From assembly GCA_023614405.1 (NCBI GenBank), contig CM042686.1, forward strand, positions 468,628,740 through 468,692,739: 64,000 nt of DNA, read 5' to 3'. The notes beneath the pieces were generated by a model. That model did no database searches. It had not been told where the DNA came from and worked only from the letters and a program-made list of their open reading frames with translations. The DNA is from Avena insularis. Lineage: Eukaryota; Streptophyta; Magnoliopsida; Poales; Poaceae. This document shows positions 10,641 through 23,727 of the stretch, piece after piece. How positions within the stretch are numbered: position 1 is the first letter of the stretch; each line of letters begins with the position of its first letter. Made by a program: the position numbers and the translations under genes.

Positions 10641-11485
10641 CCCGCTACCAACATAGCCACCGACGAGGCCCCTGTCTCCTTGCCAGTCCCCTCGATGCGT
10701 TGAAAGCAGCCCGTTGTCCCTGTTCAGGCCCCAGTCGAGGCATCGATGGCAGATGTCGTTCCTGTCCAGGCCCCGTCCCTGCTATCGACGGAGCCGCTGA
10801 AGAGGAGCCCCCCGCTGGTGAGGAGGCCCCCGCCGGTCACAAGCAGATCAAGCACTTCTTGGGCACCTATGATCCAGATAAGTACATCGCTCCGTTGAAC
10901 CCCTATGACACCGGCATCGATGACCCATGGTCGGAGGTAACTAGGGTTTGCTCCCCTCCCCTGGTTCTTCTACTGTTCCCATCGTTGGATGCTAGATCTT
11001 TGTTTATTAGCATTCTCTTGTTCACATTTCGATTGCTCGATCTTCTTACATCATCTACTCCACCATTTTCCTTTTCTTCCAATAGGTTTCTAGCAGCGAC
11101 GTCTGCAGCGATGACGAGTCCATGCACACCAAGACTCGTCAGGTGCTAAGGAGGTTGTGGGCTAGCCAGTACGACGCCTTCTTTAGGGGCGGCCCCTGAT
11201 GGCTGCCCCTTCTACTGGGTGAGTCTCGCCGGCACCAACTTCAACTCCTTACTGAAGCATGTAGAGGCCCCGGGCTCTGGCATCCACAAAGGTGGCGAGC
11301 ACGAGACCGTGAACATCAATGCCTACATCGCTGAACACCGGGCTTTGGGAATTCACCTTCGAAACCTCTAGCGGGTGGCCATCAAAGAGGGTCGCATGCC
11401 TCCAATCAGGCCCAGGACCCCCAAGATCAAGGGACTGGGCAGCAAGAAGTGGAGGAAGCACCGGAGGGAGGAGGCGGAGGCGCGG
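10608..11485 (+). pseudogene. Gene A: zf-XS-like protein, 5' part (split by retrotransposon)
   Basis: Two-exon gene. Exon 1 (about 10608-10936) has Ala/Pro/Val-rich repeats (PVQAP), then HKQIKHFLGTYDPDKYIAPL and GIDDPWSE. It has an in-frame TGA near 10700 and a frame change near 10780. A 149-nt GT-AG intron (10937-11085, phase 0) leads to exon 2, which begins VSSSDVCSDDESMHTKTRQV and continues LRRL. The zinc-finger region is frameshifted at about 11195. The part to 11485 still reads NSLLKHVEAPGSG-like, NINAYIAEHRALGIHLRNL, a TAG, then RVAIKEGRMPPI. CPFC followed by two His resembles the zf-XS finger of SGS3/XS-domain proteins in plant small-RNA pathways; the role here is inferred only. It is cut at 11485 by the retrotransposon, and its 3' end lies at 31092. 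Confidence 0.6.
11481..11485. repeat. Target-site duplication, left (CGCGG)
   Basis: CGCGG directly precedes the LTR start at 11486, and the same 5 bp follow the far LTR at 31087-31091. Reading across the two sites restores the order of gene A exon 2. Confidence 0.85.
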
Positions 11486-14400
11486 TGTCAACACCCGGAT
11501 TTTTAATCCCAAATGCCTATTATGCCATACATCGCAATCCCAGGATTACCATTTTTGCGAGACATAACAGATTGGATATCACAGTACATCATCCATTACA
11601 AACCATAATAAGGTCTTACACAAATAAAGGATCTCATGATCCTAGTTGTCGTAGTCGTCCTGCTATCCTTCCTCCTGGTAGTCCTCCTCATAGTCTGGCC
11701 ATGGGAATAGCCAGGGACAAAGCCATGAGTACTCTTTAAGTACTCGCAAACTATCACTAACAAGTAAGGTAGTTCTAGTAGGAATGCTAAGTTCTAAGTT
11801 TATTTGCAAAGTTAAGTATGAAACCTAAGCTGAGTTTAGAAACAAAGAAAGATAAAATAAAGTTCTAAATCACCAAGTGGGAACTTAGTTGTCATAGTCA
11901 CAACCCTGTTGTGGTCAAGTCATGTCACAATTCATGTCATAAGTCATTTTGAAGACATCTGACAACGGAACAGTATGGCCACTCCAACTGTCCATAACCG
12001 CGGACGTGGCTATTCGAATAGTTTGACACTCTGCAGAGGTGGTACACTTTCACCACAAAACTCGATACATCTATCAGGGATAACCCTGAATCATCATACT
12101 TAGTATGGAGATAATCAAACATAACCTTTCCTTTACACACTCTAGTATAAGCACCTCTCCTATGAGCTTGGCCTCCCAGCCATGGCCATCTGCCATCCTA
12201 GGCACTACATAGGTCGACAACATTGAGAGGTAGCCTCAGCTCAAACCTCTCCCGCGAGTGAACCAATACTAATGCATATAAACTTCTGGCTAAGCCTTAC
12301 CCAATTCAGGTATTGTGGTTGTACGGAAAAATTGGAATGGTATCTCATCTGAACCCAACCATCAGTTTTTATAAAGGGTTAAGGCTCATGCCTCAACATT
12401 TTCATCATCATAAACCATTCGTGTTTCTCAACACATGTCAAAACATGTCAATAGAATGACTCATCATTCCAAGGTTTTCATAAGCATTTTCACCAAGTAT
12501 TCCCATCTAAAGTCATTATGTTTTTGGTTTAGCTCTAAACTACTAAGTTAAGAGTGTTCACTAAAGTGGGATGCTAATCTCAATCTCATGCCATAGAATG
12601 ATATCTAGTATATTCCAAGTTTTATACTCTTTATGCTATCTAAACTACTTTCTAAAATCTCACAAAGCATTACTAGAAGTAAAGAAAACTTTGGTAAAGT
12701 AAAAGGTAAAACTTGGGATGGGCATAAATCAAAAGGTATAACCAAAGCCTGCCTAATGCATCTTGCTTAGGTTATCTAGCTAGCAAGGGTTAGCTTGCAT
12801 TGTTAATGATGGCTTTCCTTGGTTGGTGCAGTGGTTGAAATTCTCCTCGTCTTCTTCGGGGTAGAACTCCTCCTCCTCGTTGACTTGGTCGGTACTATCG
12901 TCTATAAATACATACATGATACACAATCACCGAACAATAATTAACTAGTCTATTTAGCACACTAAGGAACACACTTGATGATCTAGTATCATCACATTCA
13001 TCACAAGATTTAATGAACTAGTTTCATTTATTTTATTTGAGAAAAGTAATTTCTACTCATTGAATTTAATTAAGATTTAATATTCTCCAATTAAAATTTG
13101 GGATCATGTAGACACATGTCATAACCACATATTCTAATCCATGGGAATGTGATTTAAATGTTGGTTCTCATTTTAATAAGTTTAAGTTTAATATTTAAAA
13201 GATTTAAAGTGACTAGAAATGCCTATATAGCATTATTTTGGTACTAGTCCAAATTCACTACATGCAAACCTAAATTTTATTACATATTCAGATAGGTATT
13301 ATCAAATGTGATTTTTGAGAGTTTGAAACAACTCAAAAGCTATTATGGTTGATTTTATAAAAATGTTTGAATTTAGAAAAGTCTCTGTTTTGTTATTTTT
13401 TATATAAGTGCTCTATAACTCCAATTGATTTAAATCCAACGGGCTTGGATATATATTTAAATTATCTTTCTTGCAAAATTTGAATCATTCAATTTGGTTC
13501 AGTACAACTCTCCGAATTGATTTTTAAACTAGTGGACAAAAACTAGATTAAGTCTAAATAAATAAACCTATATTTGAATTTTAGGGCCACCGCGGGAAAC
13601 TAAACGGGCCGACCCAGTGACACTCCACGGTGCAGAGGACAGCTCACAGGGGGTCCCGCATGTCAGCGGCTCTTCTAACATGAACGGTTGCTCGAGCGGC
13701 TCTGGCGAGAGGTGTGAGGGACTTAGTGGGAGGTGGGGAGTGTTGGAGTGTGATGAAATGGTGCTAGGGAGGGCTCCTTTTATAGGTCGACGAGGAGACC
13801 ACGGGGTGCGACGGTGATCTCGTCGGTGACGGTGGTACAAAGCACTAGAGGCATGGGCAGGGTAGGCGAACGGTGGCTGGCCTCCTGGCGGCCAGCTATG
13901 GTGCAATGGAACAGCTAGGGGCGGTGGTATGCGGTCGGGAAAGGTCGACGCTCTGCACGGCAGAGGCGGTGCTCGACACAGCATGTGGTGGCTGCTGGTC
14001 GCGTGGCGGTAAAAGGGCATGTCTAGGAGTCTACTGGGGTTAAGGCAGAGCGGCGCGTGCAAGCTGAGGTCGAGGCACGGCTTGTGCTGGCCTGTCGGGG
14101 ACGGCGCTCTGGTGTGCTCCGTGCATGGTGCAGAGCCTCAGTGCACGGGCGCTCCTCGGTGGTCCAGGGGTCGGCTGCATCCGTGGGGTGGACATGGGAT
14201 TGCGGTAGGGTGCGGCACAGCTAGGGGGTGTGCTGGTTTGGCGCGGCACTGTCTCTGGCGCGTTGCCCATGTTTGCTCGGCGGCGACCAAGAACGGGCGG
14301 CGCATTACTGTATTTCTCGACGAATGGGGGTGCTGGTCTAGGCTAGGGTAGATGCTAGGGGGACAAGGGGAGTGAATTGAGGTTAAATGGCTTGACAAGA

Positions 14401-15042
14401 CATTGATCAAAACAGTGTTAGTTAGGCAGGTTTTTCTGTGATCACCAGGTGTTCGACAAAATGGCCGCAAGAGAATTAAATTTGAATTTTGAAATGATTT
14501 TTGGTGTGTGACTTGATCTCATGCTTGGTAGTTTGTGTTTGCTTGGGATTGTCAAGGTGAACTCATTTGAGTGGTTTTTGAAAAAGTGGGATCTATGTAT
14601 ATGAAAAGAATTCCATTTTCAAATACCATTTAAAATTAGTATTCAAATGTTTTTGTAAGATTTCAGAGTGGGCATTGCTAGATTATTACATGTACTAGCA
14701 AGGGGTGCAAAGAGTTAGAAAATTTTCTGTTTGAATTTGACTTCTAGGAACACCTAAAGTGACCTAGTGGATAAAAATGGCAAAAGTGACCATTTGCATT
14801 TATTAATTCCATTTGATTTATTTTTCTTTGTATTTTGTTTTGGAATGATCTAGATGATGTGGCATTCATCTTTGAATCATTTTACAACATTAGAACAATC
14901 AAACATGGCATTTCCAAACAATTCTATATTAATGCAACACACATATGCATTCTTAATTATTTTAATGATAAAAAGTTTTTGTTAACCCTAAATTGGGTGA
15001 TTTGGATCTTAATGACATTGATTAAAGTTTTGGGATGTTACA
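11486..15042 (-). repeat. Tekay LTR 1 (3' LTR, 3557 bp)
   Basis: Plus-strand ends are TGTCAACACC and GGATGTTACA (minus strand: TGTAACATCC to GGTGTTGACA). Compared with LTR 2 it lacks 91 bp at 11646-11653, deleted between two ATGATCC repeats, and about 280 bp near 13688, deleted at a short GAA(G)CGG match. Frames inside it are not genes. Confidence 0.85.
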
Positions 15043-15091
15043 AACCTTCCCCCCTTAAACAAACTCTCGTCCCGAGATTTAAGAAAGAAAA
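15043..15091 (-). other. Polypurine tract region of Tekay copy 1
   Basis: On the minus strand a purine-rich AAGGGGGGAAGG lies directly before the LTR that begins TGTAACATCC, the expected plus-strand priming site for this orientation. Confidence 0.7.
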
Positions 15092-18000
15092 CTAGGAACT
15101 AAAGAGATCTAGAAACTCAGTCCTAATGTAATCTTCTCGCTCCCAAGTGGCTTCTTCTGCGGTGTGGTTACTCCATTGGATCTTGAGAAATTTGATACTC
15201 CAGGTCCTGGTGGTTCTGTAAGCTTCCTCCAAGATGCGGATGGGCACTTCATGATACGTTAGATCCTTGTTGATATCAATGTCCAGTGATCGATGTTCTT
15301 GAAAACTTCAGTCTTCTTCGGCACTTCTAGGCATTTGCAAAGTAACGAGATATGGAACACATTGTGGATGGCAGACATCTCTTCAGGCAGTTCTCGTTGA
15401 TACGATACTTCTCCTCGATGATTCAGAATCTTGAAGGGTCCGATATATCTGGGGGCAAACTTTCCTTTCAGACTAAAACGTTGTGTTCCCTTCAATGGTG
15501 AAACTTTGAGATACACAAAATCTCCGACATTGAAAGTCAGGTCTGTACGTCTCTTGTTAGTGTAACTCATTTGTCTAGATTGGGCGGTCTTGAGGTGCTC
15601 ACGGACTATGTGAACCTTCTCTTCGGCTTGTCGTTGGATGTCGGGACCGAAAATCTGACTCTCTCCTACTTGCGACCTATTCAAAGGGGTACATGACATT
15701 CTTCCATATAAGAACTCAAACGGGGCCATTTGCAAACTGGCTTGGTAACTGTTGTTGTATGAGAATTCTGTGAAAGGTAGACATCTTCCCATTTTTATCC
15801 ATACTCGAGCACACAAGCTCTCAACATATCTTCTAAGATCTGGTTGACTCTTTCAGTCTGTCTGTCGGTTTGCAGGTGATCAGCTGTGCTGAAATTCAAC
15901 TTAGTTCCTAATCCTTCCTGGACTTTCTGCCAAAATCTTGAGGTAAACTGGGTTCCTCGCTCCGACTCTATGGTCTTGGGGGTTCCATGCAAACTAATGA
16001 TTCTAGCAATGTACAACTCTTCCAGCTTCGAACTCTGGTAGGTTGTCTTGACATGTATAAAATGGGCTACCTTGGACAGTCTATCGACTATGGCCCAGAT
16101 AGAGTCATTTCCCCTACTAGAAGTAGGCAAACCGGTGATAAAGTCCATTCCGACGGAATCCCATTTCCATTCCAGAATCTACAATGGTTGCAACAGTCCT
16201 ACGGGTCTCTAATGTTCCGCTTTGACTCTTTGACAGACATCACCACTTGGCGATGTAGCTTCCGATTTCTCTCATCATCCTGTGCCACCAAAATTGGTCC
16301 TTCAAATCTTGATACATCGTTGTTCCTCCGGGGTGGATAGAATAAAGAGTATCATGAGATTCTTGCATGATAACTTGCTTCAGTTGCGAATCTGCGAGCA
16401 CACAGATACGTCCTTTGTACCACAAAACTCCTTCTTCATCTTTGGTGAATCGAGGTACCTTTCCTGTACCAATACGATGTTTGATTCTGTCGATATTTGC
16501 ATTTCCCTTCTGGGCTTCCTTGATTTGGCTAATCAAAGTGGGTTGAAGTTCAATGCTAGCTAAAAATCCTTTGCTAACTAGCTCAGTTCTAAACTGCTCC
16601 AACTCCTCATGCAAACTTGGTTGCTTCTCCTTGATCATGGTGTTTAACCTACACGGCAATCTGCTAAGAGCATCCGCTACCACATTGGCTTTGTCGGGGT
16701 GATAGTGAATATCAAGGTCATAATCGTTGATTAACTCTATCCCTCTCCTTTGCCTCATATTCAGCTCCTTCTGAGTGAAAATATACTTCAAGCTCTTGTG
16801 ATCTGAGTAAATCTCACAATGATTACCCATAAGGTAAAGACGCCATGTCTTCAAGGCTAACACTATAGCTGCTAATTCAAGGTCATGGGTAGGGTAGTTC
16901 TGCTCATGCTGCTTCAGTTGTCGAGACATATATGCGATGACTTTGCCTTCTTGCATCAATACACATCCGAGGCCAATCTTGGATGCATCACAATACACAT
17001 CAAACAGCTTCTTGATATCTGGCAATATTGGGGCTGAAATCAATCTCTTCTTGAGCTCTTGGAAACTTGCTTCACATTTGTCGGTCCATTCAAACTTCTT
17101 GTCCTTCTTCAACAATTGGGTCATAGGTCTTGCAATGCTCGAAAATCCTTCTACGAACTTGCGGTAATATCCCGCTAATCCGAGAAATGCAAGGACTTGG
17201 GTTTGAGTGGTTGGGGCTTCCTATTCTTCAACATCTTTGATCTTGGCGGGATCGACAACGACTCCTCCTGCCGACACAATATGTCCGAGGAATCCTACTT
17301 CTTTCAGCCAGAACTCACATTTGTTGAACTTGGCATACAACTAATGCTCTCTAAGGGTTTCAAGGATGATTCTCAGATGTTGCTCATGGTCTTCTTCTGA
17401 CTTGGAGGAGATAAGAATATCGTCGATAAACACAACGACAAACTTATCCAGAAAGTTCATAAAGATCTATTCATGAGATTCATGAAATAAGCGGGAGCAT
17501 TGGTTAATCCAAAAGACATGACCGTATACTCATATAATCCATATCTGGTGGTAAAGGCGGTCTTTGGAATATCCGTTGCACGAATCTTAAATTGGTGATA
17601 ACCAGTCCTAAGATCGATCTTAGAGAACACTCTGGCACCAGTCAACTGATCAAACAGATCCTCTATTTTGGGCAAAGGGTACTTGTTTTTTATGGTGACA
17701 TCATTCAGCTTCCTGTAATCTTTGCACAAGCGGTTGCCTCCATCCTTCTTGTCGACGAACAACACGGGCGATCTCCATGGCGATGCACTTGGTTGAATCA
17801 AGCCTTTCTCTAGAATAGCATCCAGTTGCTTCTTTAGTTCCACTAACTCTGATGGGCTCATGCTATAGGGTCTCTGAGCTATGGGTCCGGTTCCAGGGAT
17901 TAGTTCAATAATGAACTCAATATCCCAATCCGGGGGCATACCAGGCAATTCATCTAGGAATACGTCGGTGTATTCACAGACTACTCTGACTTGGTCTATG

Positions 18001-19610
18001 GTGGGTAGGGCTAGACTCTTGTTGCATTTGAATTGACGGGGCAAGATTTCAGATATATTTTCTACTGATACTCCAGAGCTACTGGTCATGGTGATGGATT
18101 TCTTGGCACAGTCTATCAAACCTTTATACTTCGACATCCAATACATTCCTAGTACTACTTCCAAACCTTTGGTTCCAAGTACTATTAGATTGGCATAAAA
18201 ATCTATCCCACTTATTCTGATAGGCACAGCCTTGCAAATTTTTCTAGCTTTGGTGGTCGAACCTAGTATTTGAACTATCATAACATGCTTCAAGTTGGTT
18301 GGGTCAATCTTACTAGTGCATGCAAATTCTTCCGTAAGAAACGAGTGCGATGCTCCAGAATCAAACAACACTCTTGCTAATACTGAGTTAATAGAAAACA
18401 TACCCAGCACGACATCTGGCGCTTCTTGGGCTTCTTCGGCATTCATGTGGAAGAGACGGCCGTTGTGGTTGTGCGGGTTCCCTGGGGCGAATCTTCTTTT
18501 GGGCTGAACACGGCGCTGCTGCTGCGCTGGGGCATTCACATTGGCAGTGGCGGTAATCTTCTTGGGACACTCATTAGAGTAGTGACCCTTCATTCCACAC
18601 TCAAAGCAAGTAATCTGAGACTTGTCTTTTGCTGCCACAGGCACAACATTGCTTCAAGTCCTTGGGGCAGTGTTGTTGTTGTTTTTGTTGGACTTGGGTG
18701 GTGCACGATTGAAGTTGTTGGAGTTGCCGGGGTGGTTGTTGTTGTTTCCTCTGGCCTTCACATTTCCTCCGCTACGGTTGGGGTAGCTTGGACAAGACAT
18801 TGGGGGTCTATTGTTCCGTGGGGCATATCCGGCAGACGGGTTGGGGCGATACTTCTCGGCGTAGTGGGACCCAGCTTGGTGCTTCATCCGACGTTTGTGA
18901 TTGTCATTCGCTTAGTTGATCTTCCCTTCCATCTGAATAGCAGAGTCGACTAGCTCTTCGAGGTCCTCAAAATGGATGTTGACTAGCACCGTCTGCATCT
19001 CATCATGTAATCCGTTCAGGAATCTCTCCTTCTTCTTGGCCTCCGTGTTGATCTCATCAGGTGCATACCTGGCAAGGGACAAGAATCTGTCATGGTACTC
19101 CACTACAATCATTCTGCCTTGCTTTAGCTCTCTGAATTCATCTCTCATTCTGGTGACTAAACCCTGCGGCACATGGGTGCGGCTGAACTTGACTTTGAAA
19201 GCTTCCCACGTCATCACTTGACCGTGGTTCATTGTGCGGGTGCTGTTCCACCATGCTCTTGCATCTCCTGCCAGATAGTGGGTGGCAAACAGAACTTTCT
19301 CGTTGGCATCCACTCCTGCGAATTCTAAGTTATTCTCCATGGTCTGTAACCAATCATCAGCATCCAGCGGGTCTTCATACTTGCTAAAGATTGGGGGATT
19401 GGTATTCTGGAAGTTTTTGAGCTTGGATCCATGATGATCCTGATTTCCATGGCCTTGATTATTGTCAGCCATCTGGGCGATCTGCTGCAGGGTGGCTAGA
19501 TTTGCTTGGCGCTCTGCTCTACTAGCTTCGCGGTCCGCAATTAGCGTTTGCAGAATCTGTAGCATCGGGTCCTGCGATGAGCTACTCCCTCCTTGGTTCC
19601 CACGAGTCAT
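15092..19610 (-). pseudogene. gag-pol polyprotein of Tekay copy 1
   Basis: Minus-strand order: gag (ATG 19610; WWNSTRTMN and WEAFKVKF), zinc knuckle [14 protein letters not shown] (about 18615-18580), protease [11 protein letters not shown], reverse transcriptase ([35 protein letters not shown], then VVVFIDDIL after a frame break), RNase H ([22 protein letters not shown]), integrase and a decayed C-terminal tail. From 19610 to 17457 a single frame is broken by TAA (18912) and TGA (18654). One lost A near 17466 shifts the frame before FIDD. A 1-nt insertion in the HHCC finger (about 16239) and further stops follow. The integrase motif SDRGT is SERGT, so the second catalytic Asp is Glu. Dead copy. 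Confidence 0.9.
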
Positions 19611-19857
19611 CTGAAGATTGAGATAGATAATGGGGTAAGAGGGAAAGTTCTAAGGTTTATGATTTTCCTTTCAAGGCTAAAACTTTGAGTTTGACTCAGG
19701 TTTTGCAACTAACTTATTTTCATTCATTCAAGCAAAGCACACGATACAAACACACACATCACAACAAAAGGAAAACAGATGGTTTTAAGAACCATTTTGT
19801 GAGCTAAGATACAATGGGACCGATACTTCTCACTCCTGCGATAGTGCTCTAGTGCAT
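19611..19857 (-). other. Spacer between extra frame and gag
   Basis: Non-coding leader between the extra upstream frame and the gag start; contains a CACACA-rich stretch (19737-19770). Confidence 0.5.
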
Positions 19858-20630
19858 CTACTCATCATCGATGAAGTCGGAGTCATCATCGTCTGTGTAG
19901 AAGTCCATGGTATCATTCTCCAGGTAGTCATCATCATTGCTAAGGTACGAGTGAATATCCCCCTAGATGTCTTCACCTTCTTCCTCTTCTTCTTTTGCTG
20001 CAAGCTGAGCTTCTTGCTCCTTTATGGTCTTCTCGAGGTCGGCCACCTTCTTGCAAAGACGATCGATGGTGCGATCCTTCTTTGCGTGTTGACGATGAAG
20101 TGATTGACGATCCTTGACGAGCAGTGAAAAAGTCTGGGCCTCCTAGGAAGCAATGGCAAGGTTGTGGTTGGTGTACTCTCGAGCATTATCCAATTCCTTC
20201 TGTCTGTCATACAGTAGGAAGTCGAGGTTCTCCACTAGGTGCTTCAACTCCGGGTGACTTGGCATCTCCAGAGGCATTCCCATAGAATCACGCCTTGCAT
20301 AGTGAGCAAAGCGAGTTCCCTGGATCAAGTTGACATTCTGTGCGCAAAGACGAGCGAGAACTTCATGCATTGCCCTGGCTAATCCATCTAGCCAGTTGTT
20401 CTCTCTCACGGTGAATTGAATCTTCTTGGAAAGAGGTGCCTCCATCTTGCCTCGAAGATCAGCAACTATTAGCCATTGTAAATCTCCTCCTGGTTGGTCA
20501 TTCAGTTGAGCTCCGAAGAATTTCGGATGCGGACGCTCAAGGAACTCATACAGTGCATCAAGATCCCTCTCGAAGATCAGTCAGCCTCCGTTGCCCAACT
20601 GGTAGAACTTGCAGTACTGAACTTACAATA
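19858..20630 (-). pseudogene. Extra frame upstream of gag in Tekay copy 1
   Basis: A minus-strand frame in front of gag reads YEFLERPHPKFFGAQL, QWLIVADLRGKMEAPLSKK, FTVRENNWLDGLARAMHEV, then a charged, coiled-coil-like segment (KKVADLEKTIKEQEAQ) and an acidic end (DFYTDDDDSDFIDDE). It is broken by TAG codons near 20143 and 19963 and by a frame change near 20580. Its N-terminus is lost at the junction with the foreign exon (about 20621-20631). I know of similar pre-gag frames in grass gypsy elements, but no function is established. Confidence 0.6.
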
Positions 20631-20631
20631 G

Positions 20632-21030
20632 GTTTCTGGTAGCTACGTCTGCAGCGATGACGAGTCCATGCACACCAAGACTCGTCAGGTGCTGAGGAGG
20701 CTGCGGGCCGGCCAGTACGATGCCTTCTTTAGGGGCAGCCCGTGGCGCTGCCCCTTCTGCTGGGTGAGTCTCGCCAACACCGACTTCAACTCCTTACTAA
20801 AGCATGCAGAGGCCCCGGGCTCTGGCTTCCACAAAGGTGGCGAGCACGAAACCGTGAACATCAATGCCTACATCGCTGAAAACCGAGCTCTCGGCATTCA
20901 CCTCCGAAACCTCTAGCGGGTGGCCATCAAAGAGGGTCGCATGCCTCCAATCAGGTCCAAGGCCGCCAAGATCAAGGGACTGGCCAGTAAGAAGTGGAGG
21001 AAGCGCCAGAGGGAGAAGGCGGAGGCATGG
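20632..21030 (+). pseudogene. Second copy of gene A exon 2, inside the retrotransposon complex
   Basis: Matches gene A exon 2 (11086-11485) from its first base to the LTR insertion point; similarity extends only about 10 nt into the intron. It reads SDDESMHTKTRQVLRRLRAG, YDAFFRGSPWRCPFCW, FNSLLKHAEAPGSGFHKGG and NINAYIAENRALGIHLRNL, then TAG, then RVAIKEGRMPPI. The zf-XS-like finger (CPFC, then His in LLKHAE and His in GFHKG) is intact here, unlike in gene A. The same TAG occurs in gene A, so the gene was already damaged when copied. It ends CATGG at 21026-21030, directly before LTR 2. Confidence 0.8.
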
Positions 21031-23727
21031 TGTCAACACCCGGATTTTTAATCCCAGATGCTTGTGATGCCATACATCGCAATCCCAGGATTACCATTTT
21101 TGTGAGACATAACAGATTGGATATCACAATACATCATCCATTACAAACCATAATAAGGTCTTACACAAATAAAGGATCTCATGATCCAGTCTTAGTACAA
21201 ACAAGTAGCGGAATAAATAGCCTAGAGGTGGGCTCCATCTTCAGTCTCACAGGCAATGCTGATGATGGGAGATGATCCTAGTTATCGTAGCCGTCCTGCT
21301 GTCCTTCCTCCGGGTAGTCCTCCTCATAGTCTGGCCATGGGAATAGCCAGGGACAAAGCCATGAGTACTCTTTAAGTACTCGCAAACTATCACTAACAAG
21401 TAAGGTAGTTCTAGTAGGAATGCTAAGTTCTAAGTTTATTTGCAAAGTTAAGTTTAAAACCTAAGATGAGTTCAGAAACAAAGAAAGATAAAATAAAGTT
21501 CTAAATCACCTAAGTGGGAACTTAATTTTCATAGTCATCACAACCCTGTTGTGGTCAAGTCATGTCACAATTCATGTCATAAGTCATTTTGAAAACATCT
21601 GACAACGGAACAGTATGGCCACTCCAACTATGCATAACCACGGACGTGGCTATTTGAATAGTTTGACACTCTGCGGAGGTGGTACACTTTCACCACAAAA
21701 TTCGATACATCTGTCAGGGATAACCCTGAATCATCATACTTAGTATGTAGATAATCAAACATAACCTTTACACACTCTAGTATAAGCACCTCTCCTATGA
21801 GCTTGGCCTCCGAGCCATGGCCATCTGCCATCCTAGGCACTACATAGGTGGACAACATTGAGAGGTAGCCTCAGCTCAAACCTCTCCTGCGAGGAAGCCA
21901 ATACTAATGCATATAAACTTCCGGCTAAGCCTTACCCAATTCAGGTATTGTGGTTATACGGAAAAATTGGAATGGTATCGCATCCGCACCTAACCATCGG
22001 TTTTTATAAAGGGTTTATCATGCCTCAACATTTTCATCGTCATAAACCATTTGTGTTTCTCAACACATGTCAAAACATCCCAATAGAATGACTCATCATT
22101 CCAAGGTTTTCATAAGCATTTTCACCAAGTATTCCCATCTAAAGTGATCATGTTTTTGGTTTAGCTCTAAACTACTAAGTTAAGAGTGTTCACTAAAGTG
22201 GGATGCTAATATCAATCTCATGCCATTGAATGACATCTAGTATAGTCCAAGTTTTATACTCTTTATGCTATCTAAACTACTTTCTAAAATCTCACAAAGC
22301 ATTACTAGAAGTAAATAAAACTTTGGTAAAGTAAAAGGTAAAACTGGTAAGTAAAACTTGGGATGGGTATAAATCAAAAGGTATAACCAAAGAATGCCTA
22401 ATGCATCTTGCTTAGGTTATCTAGCTTTCAAGTGTTAGCTTGCATTTTTAATGATGGCTTGCCTTGGTTGGTGCAGTGGTTGATATTCTCCTCGTCTTCT
22501 TCGGGGTAGAACTCCTCCTCCTCATAGACTTGGTCGGTACTATCGTCTATAAATACATACGGGATATACAATCACCAAACAATACTTAACTAGTCTATTT
22601 AGCACACTAAGGCACACACTTGATGATCTAGTATCATCACATTCATCACAAGATTTAATGAACTAGTTTCATTTATTTTATTTGAGAAAAGTAATTTCTA
22701 CTCATCGAAATTAATTAAGATTTAATATTCTCCAATTAAAATATGGGATCATGTGGACACATGTCATCACCACATATTCTAATACATGGCAATGTGCTTT
22801 AAATGTTGGATCTCATTTTAATAAGTTTTAATTTAATATTTCAAAGTTTTAAAGTGACTAGAAATGCCTATATAGAATTATTTTGGTACTAGTCCAAAGT
22901 CACTGCATACAACCCTAAATTTTATTACATATTCAGATAGGTATTATCAAATGTGATTTTTGAGATTTGAAACAACTCAAAAGCTATTATGGTTGATTTT
23001 TGAAAAATGTTTGAATGTAGAAAAGCCTCTGTTTTGTTATTTTTGCTATAGGTGCTCTATAACTCCAATTGATTTAAATCCAACGGGCTTGGATAGATAT
23101 TTAAATTATCTTTCTAAAAAAATTTGAATCATTCAATTTAGATCTGTATAACTCTCTGAATTGATTTTAAAACTAGTGGATAGAAACTAGATTAAGTCTA
23201 AATAGAAAAACCTATATTTGAATTTTAGGGCCAGCGTGGGAAACTAAACGGGCCGGCCCAGTGACACTCCACGACGCAGAGGACAGCTGACAGGGGTGTC
23301 CCCATGTCAGTGGCTCTTCTAACACGAAGCGGTATTGGGCGATGTGGACCGTGCGATTAGAACCTAGATCAACGGCTCTAGCTCATCGTCAACAACGGAT
23401 TGGTCTCCGGCGAGACTGAACCCTAGCGGCTCCATGGGGGTCAATTGGGGGATTACCAGGGCTCCAGCTAACATGGCCATGGGGGCGATCGAACGAGGGG
23501 ATGACGGCGGACTCAGGCGAGGCCACGGTGGCTCCTAGGGTGGTTGCAATCGACGGGCCCCTTTCTCCTCTATTGCGGCGACTCCGGTGGAAATTCCAGC
23601 GAACGGCTGCTCGAGCGGCTCCGGCGAGAGGTGTGAGGGACTCAGTGGGAGGTGGGGAGTGTTGGAGTGTGAAGATATGGTGTTGGGGAGGGCTCCTTTT
23701 ATAGGTCGACGAGGAGACCATGGGGTG
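21031..23727 (-). repeat. Tekay LTR 2, left part
   Basis: Begins TGTCAACACC and is collinear with LTR 1, retaining the two segments that LTR 1 has lost. Interrupted at 23727 by another element; it continues at 29855. Confidence 0.85.
23723..23727. repeat. Target-site duplication GGGTG, left
   Basis: GGGTG directly before TGATGTCTACG at 23728; repeated at 29850-29854. Confidence 0.85.

Noticed and set aside
14019..14470. Coding frames in the GC-rich part of Tekay LTR 1 (and matching parts of LTRs 2 and 3)
   Set aside because: They lie inside LTRs on both strands, are not conserved in frame between LTR copies, and have no domain.
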